From positions 1 through 38,293 of the forward strand of contig NZ_JAAXCU010000023.1 of assembly GCF_012911845.1 (NCBI RefSeq): a DNA stretch of 38,293 nt, written 5' to 3'. The notes under the pieces are model-generated. The model was given only the letters and a program-made list of their open reading frames with translations. It ran no database searches and had not been told where the DNA came from. The stretch comes from Bacillus sp. RO2. GTDB lineage: Bacteria > Bacillota > Bacilli > Bacillales > Bacillaceae_I. The translations under genes and the position numbers were made by a program. This document shows positions 17,566-25,440 of the stretch, piece after piece (the first letter of the stretch is position 1; each line of letters starts with the position of its first letter).

Positions 17566-17630
17566 CGAATATTAGTTATTGTAATCAAATTTTTATTTTT
17601 TGTCATATTATGTCCGGATATGTAACAATA

Positions 17631-17663
17631 AAGCCGAAACCATCAGGCTGGTTTCGGCTTTTT
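17631..17663 (-). terminator. spoVE terminator
   Basis: AAAGCCGAAACC pairs with GGTTTCGGCTTT around an 8-nt loop, immediately after the spoVE stop codon. T-rich flanks lie on the minus-strand downstream side. Confidence 0.88.
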
Positions 17664-17664
17664 A

Positions 17665-18765
17665 TTAGTACTTTGCGTATCTGCTTATGTTAAGGAGGAT
17701 CCCGACTGCTACTAGCATTAGGGTCAAGGAGGAGCCTCCATAGCTTAGGAATGGTAGTGTAATTCCGGTGACTGGCATTAGTCCTGTTACAACTCCAACA
17801 TTAATGATTACTTGAATGGCGATCATGGCTATAATTCCTACCGCTAAGAAGCTGCCATATAAATCTGGTGCGCCTAGTGCAATCCTTATTCCTCTCCATA
17901 AAAGCAAAGCAAATAGAAGAACGACAAGTGTGCCTCCGATAAATCCGAGTTCCTCTGCCAATATAGCAAAAATGAAGTCTGTCTGCGGTTCAGGTAGATA
18001 AAAGAACTTCTGCCTGCTTTGTCCAAGCCCTAGTCCAAGCAACCCGCCTGGCCCTATCGCATATAGAGATTGAATAATTTGGAAGCCGCTTCCTAATGGA
18101 TCTTCCCAAGGGTTCAAGAAGGAAGTGATTCGTTTTATCCGATAAGGTGCCGAAAGAATTAGAACAACAAATCCGGCTACCCCTACTAAGCCTAACCCAA
18201 CAAAGTGACTGATTCTTGCACCTGCTACATAGATCATGACAATACACGTGCCAACCATTACAGTTCCTGTTCCAAGGTCAGGCTGAAGCATAATCATGCC
18301 AAAAGCCAAAAATACGAGAGAGAGACTTGGAACAAGCCCTTTTTTAAAGGAAGTAATTTTCTTTTGATTTTCACTTAAATATTTTGCTAGAAATGCAATC
18401 ATGGCTATTTTCATAAATTCAGATGGTTGAACAGAGAAGGCACCTACTCCGATCCAACTTCGTGATCCATTCCGTTCCATTCCCACACCAGGAATCAAAA
18501 CGATGACAAGCAAGAAAAAACAAACCAGAATAATTAATTTCGCCCAAGTTCTCCAAGTCCAGTAGTCGACATTCATAATGAAAAACATCGCTACTACACC
18601 CAATCCAGCAAATAATAGCTGTCTTTTGGCGAAGAAGAATGTATCCTGAAATTTGTAATCAGCCCATACCGCACTTGCACTGTAAACCATGATAAGACCT
18701 ACTGCAAGCAGTGTCAGTGTGGTTAGAATTAATATTATGTCCGGAGTTGATCGCTTGTTTGCCAA
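17665..18765 (-). CDS. spoVE: Stage V sporulation protein SpoVE (SEDS family)
   Basis: SEDS-family polytopic membrane protein, the FtsW/RodA paralogue needed for spore cortex peptidoglycan and working with the class B PBP SpoVD. It has 366 residues, the same as B. subtilis SpoVE, with about 10 membrane segments. Family motifs are NGSRSWIGVGAFSVQPSEFMK (shortened by one residue here: GSRSWIGVGAFSVQPSEFMK), LQPDLGTGTV, GSGFQIIQSLYAIGPGGL and the C-terminal TGITLPFLSYGGSS. The start codon is TTG behind AGAGGTG. Position between murD and murB and co-location with spoVD support SpoVE rather than the vegetative FtsW. Confidence 0.93.
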   Translation of the reverse strand: MANKRSTPDIILILTTLTLLAVGLIMVYSASAVWADYKFQDTFFFAKRQLLFAGLGVVAMFFIMNVDYWTWRTWAKLIILVCFFLLVIVLIPGVGMERNGSRSWIGVGAFSVQPSEFMKIAMIAFLAKYLSENQKKITSFKKGLVPSLSLVFLAFGMIMLQPDLGTGTVMVGTCIVMIYVAGARISHFVGLGLVGVAGFVVLILSAPYRIKRITSFLNPWEDPLGSGFQIIQSLYAIGPGGLLGLGLGQSRQKFFYLPEPQTDFIFAILAEELGFIGGTLVVLLFALLLWRGIRIALGAPDLYGSFLAVGIIAMIAIQVIINVGVVTGLMPVTGITLPFLSYGGSSLTLMLVAVGILLNISRYAKY

Positions 18766-18840
18766 CGTGAAACACCTCTACTACAAAAATTAGGGCAGAT
18801 GGTGGCTTAACGTTAACGATACGTTCATGCCAATAGCCAG

Positions 18841-18903
18841 AAAAAGGCTTTGTCCGTATGCTTCCCATTCTTTAAGTTGGGGAGCTATCAGAACAAAGCC
18901 TCT
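18841..18903 (-). terminator. Probable murD terminator
   Basis: AGGCTTTGT and ACAAAGCCT form a 9-bp perfect outer stem. A partly paired interior (AGCTCCC with GGGAAGC) is followed on the minus strand by TTTTTC. It lies between the murD stop and the spoVE start. The short U-run and long loop make it less certain than the others. Confidence 0.6.
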
Positions 18904-18922
18904 TAAACATGTGGCCAAGCCC

Positions 18923-20272
18923 TTATTTAAGCTTATGCACGGCGTCTATAAAAATGTCTCCTCGTTGCTCAAATGTTTTATATTGATCCCAGCTTGCACA
19001 AGCAGGGGACAATAAAATGACATCTCCGCTCTCAGACATTTCGTATGCCACCGGTACGGCTTTTTCCACATTATCGACATGTTTTATTTGTTTTATTCCT
19101 GCTTCATGAGCTGTGCGTGTCAACTTCTCGGCTGTTTCACCGAAAGTCACTAGCACTTTGACAGTGCTTAAGTACGGTAGCAGGTCATCAAACTCATTCC
19201 CTCGATCCAGCCCTCCTGCAAGCAATACTACATTGTTATCAAATGCCGAGAGAGCTTTTTGAGTAGCTAAAATATTGGTAGCTTTTGAATCATTATAGAA
19301 ACGTCGCCCTTTAAGTTCACCGATGAACTGCAAACGATGTTTTACACCTGAAAAGCTTGTAAGCACCTTTATTATTGCTTCATTACTGACTCCAAGAAGT
19401 TTAACAGCTGCCACCGCTGCGAGGATGTTCTCCAAATTATGTTTTCCAGGCAACACAATTTGGTCTATAGCAATAACCTTCTCCTCTTTGAAGCATACAT
19501 AATTATCTTTCAAATAAGCGCCATCCACTTCTCCACTAGTGGAGAATGGTACGATGGCGGGCTGAATTCCTTCAGCAAGTTTCATAACTTGTGCATCATC
19601 AGCATTGATAACCGCATAATCTTCTTCTGTTTGGTTGGAGAAGATTTTTGCTTTTGCTTTTCCATACTCATCCAAGGTTCCGTGATAATCAAGGTGAGCT
19701 TCGAAAAGATTCAAAAAGACAGAGATCTTTGGTCGAAATAACTCCGTACCCATTAATTGAAATGATGATAATTCGGTAACCATAATATCTTTATCAGTCG
19801 CTTGCTGAGCCACTTCTACCGATACATTACCAATATTACCGGCTATTAACGGTGATTTATTATCCGCAGACAGCATTTCATCAATTAACGTAGTGGTAGT
19901 GGTTTTCCCATTGGATCCTGTAATGCCGATAATTGGTGCATCACTGATTTGATAAGCAAGTTCCACTTCGGTAAGAACAGGAATTCCTTTATCACCAGCA
20001 AGTTGTACTAAAGGATTATGATAAGGAATGCCCGGGTTTTTGAAAACAACATCAATTTTTTGATCAAAGATACTTGTCGGATGTCCTCCGCATACAACTT
20101 CCATTCCTTTAGAAAGCAGATATTCAGCTTGCTCGTTTCCTTCTAAAGGACTTCTGTCATTGACAATCACCTTTGCGCCTAACTTATGTAAAAGTTCTGC
20201 AGTGGCAGTTCCGCTCTTGGCTAAACCTAGGACAAGAACTCTTTTTCCTTCATATTGGCTGATTTTCTTCAT
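18923..20272 (-). CDS. murD: UDP-N-acetylmuramoyl-L-alanine--D-glutamate ligase
   Basis: ATP-dependent cytoplasmic Mur ligase that adds D-glutamate to UDP-MurNAc-L-Ala. The 449-residue product has the N-terminal Rossmann-like UDP-binding domain ([18 protein letters not shown]). The Mur ligase P-loop is in [14 protein letters not shown], the central metal/carbamate region in [14 protein letters not shown], and the C-terminal domain contains FYNDSKATN and [11 protein letters not shown], both typical of MurD. The ATG is 1 bp after the mraY stop, so the two genes are tightly coupled. Confidence 0.97.
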   Translation of the reverse strand: MKKISQYEGKRVLVLGLAKSGTATAELLHKLGAKVIVNDRSPLEGNEQAEYLLSKGMEVVCGGHPTSIFDQKIDVVFKNPGIPYHNPLVQLAGDKGIPVLTEVELAYQISDAPIIGITGSNGKTTTTTLIDEMLSADNKSPLIAGNIGNVSVEVAQQATDKDIMVTELSSFQLMGTELFRPKISVFLNLFEAHLDYHGTLDEYGKAKAKIFSNQTEEDYAVINADDAQVMKLAEGIQPAIVPFSTSGEVDGAYLKDNYVCFKEEKVIAIDQIVLPGKHNLENILAAVAAVKLLGVSNEAIIKVLTSFSGVKHRLQFIGELKGRRFYNDSKATNILATQKALSAFDNNVVLLAGGLDRGNEFDDLLPYLSTVKVLVTFGETAEKLTRTAHEAGIKQIKHVDNVEKAVPVAYEMSESGDVILLSPACASWDQYKTFEQRGDIFIDAVHKLK

Positions 20273-20273
20273 A

Positions 20274-21248
20274 TTAGATCCACACCTCTAAATAAATTCC
20301 AAGCAACGCACATAACAGTCCAACTGTCCAGAACGTAACAACCACTCGCCATTCTGACCACCCGACAAGCTCATAATGATGATGGAGAGGACTCATTTTA
20401 AAGACCCTTCTACCAGTCGCTTTGAAAGAGATGACTTGAATGATAACGGAAAGTGTTTCCATTACGAAAACTCCACCGATAATAATTAGAAGAATTTCTA
20501 ATTTCAATAGTACAGCTACAGTTGCAATAGCACCACCAAGAGCCAAGGAACCTGTATCACCCATAAAGACTTTAGCAGGATGAGCGTTAAATACTAAGAA
20601 GCCAAGCAATGCACCTACTACGGCAACACTGAAAATAGAAACTTCAAATTGAGACTGGTACCATGCAAGTATGGCAAAGGCTCCAAATGCCACAGCGGCA
20701 GTTCCAGATACAAGACCATCAAGGCCATCTGTGAGGTTGACGGCGTTGGAAAATCCAACTAGCCAAAAAATTAGGAATAGAACATAGAAGAATCCTAATT
20801 CAATAGAAATACTTGTTCCCGGTACGCTAACAGCAGTAGAAAATTCAAACTGGACAAATACAAAATAGAATATTACTGCAATTACAATCTGTCCAATTAA
20901 CTTCTGCAAGGAAGTCAAACCAAGGTTTCTTTTTAGGACAACTTTGATAAAATCATCCAGAAATCCTAATAGTCCGTAACCTACCATTACAAAAAGCAGC
21001 AAGTAAGTTTCAACGGAAGCTTCTGCAAATTGACCTGTAATGACTAGAGTAGTTACCGCAACGGAAAGAAGTATCATAATTCCTCCCATTGTCGGGGTAC
21101 CTGTTTTCTTTTGGTGAGATTGTGGCCCTTCTTCTCTGATACTTTGACCGAATTTCAGTCTTCGCAGGAAGGGAATAAATATTGGTGATACTAAAACGGT
21201 AATTAAAAAAGACATAACGATAGCAAATAAAATAACCTGTTGTTCCAT
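20274..21248 (-). CDS. mraY: Phospho-N-acetylmuramoyl-pentapeptide transferase
   Basis: Integral membrane enzyme that transfers phospho-MurNAc-pentapeptide to undecaprenyl phosphate, making lipid I. The 324 residues have about 10 membrane helices. Signature sequences are [12 protein letters not shown], the aspartate motif [38 protein letters not shown] and the histidine motif [14 protein letters not shown]. The start is ATG behind AAAGGAGGG. It forms a pair with murD and is separated from murE by 346 bp. Confidence 0.97.
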   Translation of the reverse strand: MEQQVILFAIVMSFLITVLVSPIFIPFLRRLKFGQSIREEGPQSHQKKTGTPTMGGIMILLSVAVTTLVITGQFAEASVETYLLLFVMVGYGLLGFLDDFIKVVLKRNLGLTSLQKLIGQIVIAVIFYFVFVQFEFSTAVSVPGTSISIELGFFYVLFLIFWLVGFSNAVNLTDGLDGLVSGTAAVAFGAFAILAWYQSQFEVSIFSVAVVGALLGFLVFNAHPAKVFMGDTGSLALGGAIATVAVLLKLEILLIIIGGVFVMETLSVIIQVISFKATGRRVFKMSPLHHHYELVGWSEWRVVVTFWTVGLLCALLGIYLEVWI

Positions 21249-21359
21249 CGTTATTCCCTCCTTTCTTGAATCGCATGATTAGAGGTATCATCCACCTATG
21301 ATAACCGGCAGATAATACCCGTTTTTTCGTTTAGATTTCTTTTCTTTTGGTTTACCACC

Positions 21360-21394
21360 GCTGTTGATTTCCGCACTGGGCTTCAATCAACAGC
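21360..21394. repeat. Hairpin remnant of the interspersed element (mraY-murE gap)
   Basis: A perfect 10-bp inverted repeat, GCTGTTGATT and AATCAACAGC, encloses 15 bp. Its left 23 bp (TGTTGATTTCCGCACTGGGC and onward) match the end of copy 1 at 3274 with one difference. The simplest reading is an element whose interior was deleted, leaving both terminal inverted repeats. The rest of the 21249-21594 gap is AT-rich; I see no convincing gene, promoter or terminator there. Confidence 0.75.
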
Positions 21395-21594
21395 TAAGGA
21401 ATTTTCAAGAGTTAGATGTTATACCAAAAGTAAATTTTATCGGTTTTTGGTTGATATGAAAATACTTTTTTTTCATCTTTTTATTTTTTCTTGCTAAAAC
21501 AACACTTTTTCATTATCCTATGTTCAAATTCTGGGATTTTGTAAGCCTTGGGCAATGGTCAAATTGTTGCATAAAATACACACACCTTAACAGT

Positions 21595-23064
21595 CTATGA
21601 GCTTTGTTTTGCCTGTATGGCTTCCATTGCTATTTTTCTATCGTCAAATTCAAGCACTTTGTCACCTATAACTTGATAGGTTTCATGACCTTTACCTGCA
21701 ATTAGCACCACATCACCCGATTTTGCTTGAGCTATCGTTTTGAAAATCGCTGATCGCCTGTCTTCTACAATTTCATATTGCCGGTCCATCACACCAGCTT
21801 CCATATCTTTGAAGATTTGCAGTGGACTTTCCGAGCGGGGATTATCCGATGTGAAAATAGCTTTACTAGAATAATTTACTGCAACTTCAGCCATCAGGGG
21901 ACGCTTTGAACGATCTCTATCCCCTCCACAACCTACAATACAATATATATTGTTTTGAGAAAGTTGTTTGGTCGTTTTCAATACATTTTCCAGGCTGTCA
22001 GGAGTATGAGCGTAATCGACAATCACCGTAAAGTCCTGCCCTGCTTCAATAGCTTCAAAACGTCCAGGCACACCTTTCATATTTTCCACTACTGGAATGA
22101 TGGTTTCCATCGGGATATTGGATACGTAACTGGCGCTTATGGCAGCGAGAACATTGTACACACTGAATTTTCCGACCAATTTTAGATTGATAGGAACGAT
22201 TTTATTATCATACACAAGGTCGAACGAAGTGCCCTTTGCGGATATCCTCACATTCATTGCCCTGATGTCGCTGTTTTCATCTATTCCATAAGTTATGACT
22301 TGAGCAGCCGTTGCTCTTTTATACACATCACTTACTGGGTCATCTGCATTCAAAACCGCATATTTGGGTTTAGTAAGATTATAGGAGTTTCCTAACGAAG
22401 AGAATAACAAAGACTTAGCATACTGATATTCTTCCATCGTTTTATGATAATCGAGATGATCTTGCGTCAGATTGGTAAACACCGCCACATCAAAGTCACA
22501 ACCATACACCCTTCCCATATGGAGAGCATGTGAGGAAACCTCCATCACTACAGTGTCAACTTTTTTCTCCACCATTTGGTGAAAAGACTCTTGCAAAGTT
22601 AAGGCATCTGGAGTGGTGTTTTTTACAGGGTATGTTTTGTTTCCTATTTTCATATAAATAGTGCCAATCATTCCAGTCTTTCGCTGGTGGTGTTGAAAAA
22701 TGGATTCAATAATGTGAGTGGTAGTCGTTTTTCCATTTGTACCGGTTACACCTATTAAATGAAGTTTGTGTGTAGGCTGTTGGAAGAATACATCCGCCAA
22801 GATAGCCATTGCCCTCATTGTATCTGGAACCACGATGACCGGGACAGCAACATCCAATGGCTTTTCAGATATGATTGCGACAGCCCCTTTATTCACTGCA
22901 TCTTGTGCGAATTGATGTCCATCTACCGTGTACCCTTTGATACAAAAAAATAAACTCCCTTCATTGACCTTACGGGAATCCATGACAATGGAAGATATCT
23001 CAGGGTTATCCTTAGAGGATACTTCATATCTGTGAAGATATTGAATTAATTGTTGAAGTTTCAT
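21595..23064 (-). CDS. murE: UDP-MurNAc-L-Ala-D-Glu--meso-2,6-diaminopimelate ligase
   Basis: Cytoplasmic Mur ligase that adds the third residue of the stem peptide. The 489 residues show the P-loop in [16 protein letters not shown], the carbamylated-lysine/metal region, and the C-terminal specificity motif DNPR in [11 protein letters not shown], which marks meso-diaminopimelate rather than lysine as substrate. The wall is therefore predicted to be A1gamma type, as in most Bacillus. The start is the ATG preceded by AAGGGG; a TTG three codons upstream overlaps that site. It follows spoVD after a terminator. Confidence 0.97.
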   Translation of the reverse strand: MKLQQLIQYLHRYEVSSKDNPEISSIVMDSRKVNEGSLFFCIKGYTVDGHQFAQDAVNKGAVAIISEKPLDVAVPVIVVPDTMRAMAILADVFFQQPTHKLHLIGVTGTNGKTTTTHIIESIFQHHQRKTGMIGTIYMKIGNKTYPVKNTTPDALTLQESFHQMVEKKVDTVVMEVSSHALHMGRVYGCDFDVAVFTNLTQDHLDYHKTMEEYQYAKSLLFSSLGNSYNLTKPKYAVLNADDPVSDVYKRATAAQVITYGIDENSDIRAMNVRISAKGTSFDLVYDNKIVPINLKLVGKFSVYNVLAAISASYVSNIPMETIIPVVENMKGVPGRFEAIEAGQDFTVIVDYAHTPDSLENVLKTTKQLSQNNIYCIVGCGGDRDRSKRPLMAEVAVNYSSKAIFTSDNPRSESPLQIFKDMEAGVMDRQYEIVEDRRSAIFKTIAQAKSGDVVLIAGKGHETYQVIGDKVLEFDDRKIAMEAIQAKQSS

Positions 23065-23111
23065 GCGAATCAAACCCCTTTGGCTTACTTGAAGACCTAA
23101 ATGCAGGATGA

Positions 23112-23182
23112 AAAACTAACAGGATAGATGGTGAGAAATAACCTCGATTTTTTCTAACTTACCTTTATCACCATTCTATCCT
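23112..23182 (-). terminator. spoVD terminator
   Basis: AGGATAGAATGGTGA pairs with TCACCATCTATCCT (one bulge) around a long loop, followed on the minus strand by GTTAGTTTTTC. It separates spoVD from murE, although murE could still receive read-through. Confidence 0.7.
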
Positions 23183-23212
23183 ATTTAGGGAAATTAAACC
23201 AATCCTCTAGAT

Positions 23213-25150
23213 TTATTCTTCATCAGTCTTGCTTTTCCCGGACATGTAGACCCTAACGGTCGACCCTTCTTCCACTTTTGTTCCAGGAGCCGGCGCCTGC
23301 TGAACTACTGTATCCCCATCCCCACTAATATCAAGTTTAAGAGTAACTAGTTGTTGAAGGAGTTCTTTTCTTGTCATTCCTTTAAGATCAGGAACTTCGA
23401 CAAGAGGTACATCCGGCCATTGCAATTCTTTTTCGATTTGTCCTTTTCTCTTTTCCACTCCCAAAGCATTTAGGCTATCCTCCATTATATTCCCAACAAT
23501 CGGGGCTGCTACAACCCCACCAAACTGTACGGTGCCCTTAGGATTATCGACGGCAAGATACACGACAAGTTGAGGATCATCAGCAGGGGCTACACCAATA
23601 AAAGAAACGATATGATTATTTTCCATGTATCGACCGTCTTTTACTTTCTGGGCAGTTCCTGTTTTTCCACCAACTCGGTAGCCCTCTACAAAAGCATTAC
23701 GGCCTGTACCTTGCGCAACGACGCTTTCTAATGCATATCGGACCTGTGCAGAGGTTTCCTCAGAAATGACCCTTCTCTTCTCTACGGGTGTCTTTCTAGA
23801 TACTATCTCTCCACTAATTGGATCTACGAATTCTTTTGCAATAAATGGAGTATATAAAATGCCACCGTTCACCGCTGCAGAAACAGCCGCAACCTGCTGA
23901 ATTGGAGTAACAGAAACCCCTTGCCCAAAGGCAGTGGTGGCGAGTTCTACTGGCCCTACTCTTTCAGGTTTAAACAGGATTCCCTTTCCTTCTCCAGCTA
24001 AATCAATCCCTGTTTTCTCCCCGAATCCAAAGGATTTTATATAATTAAAAAGAGTGTCCGTCCCTAAACGTTGTCCCAGCTCTACAAAACCTGGGTTACA
24101 TGAATTTTGAACCACTTCCAGGAATGTTTGGTGACCATGTCCCCCTTTTTTCCAACAACGAAGCCTTGCTCCATCTACCATTGCCGCTCCGCTGTCATTG
24201 AAAGTATCATTTTTCAAGTTGACTTTATTTTCTTCGAGGGCTGCTGCTAAAGTGATAATCTTAAAGGTAGATCCCGGCTCATACGTACTCCAAACAGGGA
24301 GATTTCGATTATAAATTTCTGGTGCCACATTTTGGAATTCAGCAGGATCAAAATCAGGCCTACTAGACATTGCCAGAATTTCACCTGTATTAGGGTCCAT
24401 CGCAATTGCAATGATTCCATCAGGGTTATAGAGTTCTTGTGCAAGGTCCAACTCTCTTTCTATGATAGTCTGCACTTTCGAATCAATGGTAAGTCTAAGG
24501 TCTAAACCGTCCTGAGGAGCTTCATAATCATCTGGAATATCCGGCATTCTTCTTCCCTTTGCATCCGAATAAAATTGTACGTAGCCTTTTTCTCCTTTTA
24601 ATTGTTCATCGTAATATAGTTCCAGACCCATTAATCCTTGGTTATCAATCCCTGCAAATCCTAAAACATGAGAAAGATAACTACCGAAAGGATAATGGCG
24701 TTTTGAGTCTTCCGCAATGTAGACCCCTTTTAATCCAAGCGCTCTTATCTCTTTAGCTTTTTCATGGGAAATTTTTCTTCCTTCTGGGTTGATCCTCTCC
24801 ATTGATGAACTTTTAGTCACCAGCTTGTACACCTTTTCTTTGGACATATTTAAGACAGCTGCAAGTTTCTCAGCCGTGTCATTGGGATCTTTAATTTGTC
24901 TTGGTACAACTAAAACCGTCGGTGCACTCATATTTGTTGCCAATGGAACGCCATTTCGGTCAAGGATTTCTCCCCGCTCTGGTTCAAAAGGAATATTCCT
25001 ACTCCAAGAATCTTTGGCACGGTCTGTTAGCATATTCCCCAATGCGAATTGAACATATCCTAGGCGTAAATCAATAATACTGAAAAGTAGAATTCCTACA
25101 AGAAGCACAATGGTCAACCTTCTCCGAACCGTCACATGAGATACCCGCAT
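23213..25150 (-). CDS. spoVD: Stage V sporulation protein SpoVD, class B penicillin-binding protein
   Basis: Mother-cell transpeptidase that cross-links spore cortex peptidoglycan, partner of SpoVE. The 645 residues (B. subtilis 646) comprise an N-terminal membrane anchor (about 12-30), the PBP dimerisation domain, and a transpeptidase domain. Active-site motifs are STFK at 294-297, SCN at 350-352 and KTG at 496-498. One C-terminal PASTA domain covers about 583-640 (VPDLKGMTRKELLQQL, then QAPAPGTKVEEGS). Two cysteines, including the one in SCN, fit the known redox control of SpoVD. It lies directly downstream of its vegetative paralogue pbpB. Confidence 0.96.
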   Translation of the reverse strand: MRVSHVTVRRRLTIVLLVGILLFSIIDLRLGYVQFALGNMLTDRAKDSWSRNIPFEPERGEILDRNGVPLATNMSAPTVLVVPRQIKDPNDTAEKLAAVLNMSKEKVYKLVTKSSSMERINPEGRKISHEKAKEIRALGLKGVYIAEDSKRHYPFGSYLSHVLGFAGIDNQGLMGLELYYDEQLKGEKGYVQFYSDAKGRRMPDIPDDYEAPQDGLDLRLTIDSKVQTIIERELDLAQELYNPDGIIAIAMDPNTGEILAMSSRPDFDPAEFQNVAPEIYNRNLPVWSTYEPGSTFKIITLAAALEENKVNLKNDTFNDSGAAMVDGARLRCWKKGGHGHQTFLEVVQNSCNPGFVELGQRLGTDTLFNYIKSFGFGEKTGIDLAGEGKGILFKPERVGPVELATTAFGQGVSVTPIQQVAAVSAAVNGGILYTPFIAKEFVDPISGEIVSRKTPVEKRRVISEETSAQVRYALESVVAQGTGRNAFVEGYRVGGKTGTAQKVKDGRYMENNHIVSFIGVAPADDPQLVVYLAVDNPKGTVQFGGVVAAPIVGNIMEDSLNALGVEKRKGQIEKELQWPDVPLVEVPDLKGMTRKELLQQLVTLKLDISGDGDTVVQQAPAPGTKVEEGSTVRVYMSGKSKTDEE

Positions 25151-25180
25151 ATCCTATGAACCCCCTTTAATATTCGTAGT

Positions 25181-25188
25181 AATATATG
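25181..25188 (-). promoter_or_regulatory. Possible sigma-E -10 of spoVD
   Basis: CATATATT on the minus strand matches the sigma-E -10 consensus CATACAnT at 7 of 8 positions, about 30 bp upstream of the spoVD start. The expected -35 region is poor (TTCTATC). Sigma-E control of spoVD is known in B. subtilis; here it is only suggested. Confidence 0.35.
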
Positions 25189-25268
25189 CTTGTACGAAAG
25201 AGGATAGAACATAGTATTGGGTTGTTATTCACGAGAAGCTCTAATAATGAGACTTATAAATTATTTCT

Positions 25269-25375
25269 AGTTGATTGTAGTGGAAGGCGCGCAGTCACCC
25301 GCGGGAGGAAGGAAAAGCCGAGGAGGCTCACATACCTCCCGCAGGCAAGCGATGCGCCTGGAACGAAAATCAACT
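25269..25375 (+). repeat. Interspersed inverted-repeat element, copy 2 (pbpB-spoVD gap)
   Basis: A 107-bp GC-rich block bounded by perfect 8-bp terminal inverted repeats AGTTGATT and AATCAACT. Pairing extends imperfectly to 17 of 22 positions (ending GGCGC/GCGCC). Internally it holds GCGGGAGGAAGG, GAGGAGGCTCAC and CCTCCCGCAGGC. It shares the 12-mer GAGGAGGCTCAC and its general layout with copy 1. It is noncoding and lies between the pbpB terminator and the spoVD promoter region. It looks like a MITE-type element common in Bacillaceae intergenic DNA; mobility is inferred. Confidence 0.85.
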
Positions 25376-25395
25376 GCTTTAATAATTATTAACAT

Positions 25396-25437
25396 AAAAA
25401 AACACTGCTAAAGGTCATAGCCTTTACCAGTGTTTTT
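25396..25437 (-). terminator. pbpB terminator
   Basis: On the minus strand AAAACACTGGTAAAGG pairs with CCTTTAGCAGTGTTTT with one mismatch around a 6-nt loop, then continues into a T-run. It begins 3 bp after the pbpB stop codon and separates the vegetative pbpB from the sporulation gene spoVD. Confidence 0.88.
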
Positions 25438-25440
25438 AAG

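Noticed and set aside
17210-17664. A decayed murG pseudogene between spoVE and murB
   Set aside because: No MurG-like glycine-rich or UDP-GlcNAc motif can be read in any frame; base composition is that of intergenic DNA. A profile search could still detect a remnant.
17665-18765. The SEDS protein as vegetative FtsW
   Set aside because: Exact 366-residue length, neighbourhood with murD/murB and co-occurrence with spoVD match SpoVE; in Bacillus ftsW is located elsewhere.
18807-18816. Palindrome TTAACGTTAA upstream of spoVE
   Set aside because: A 10-bp palindrome is expected by chance at this frequency, and no matching partner or known operator consensus is present.
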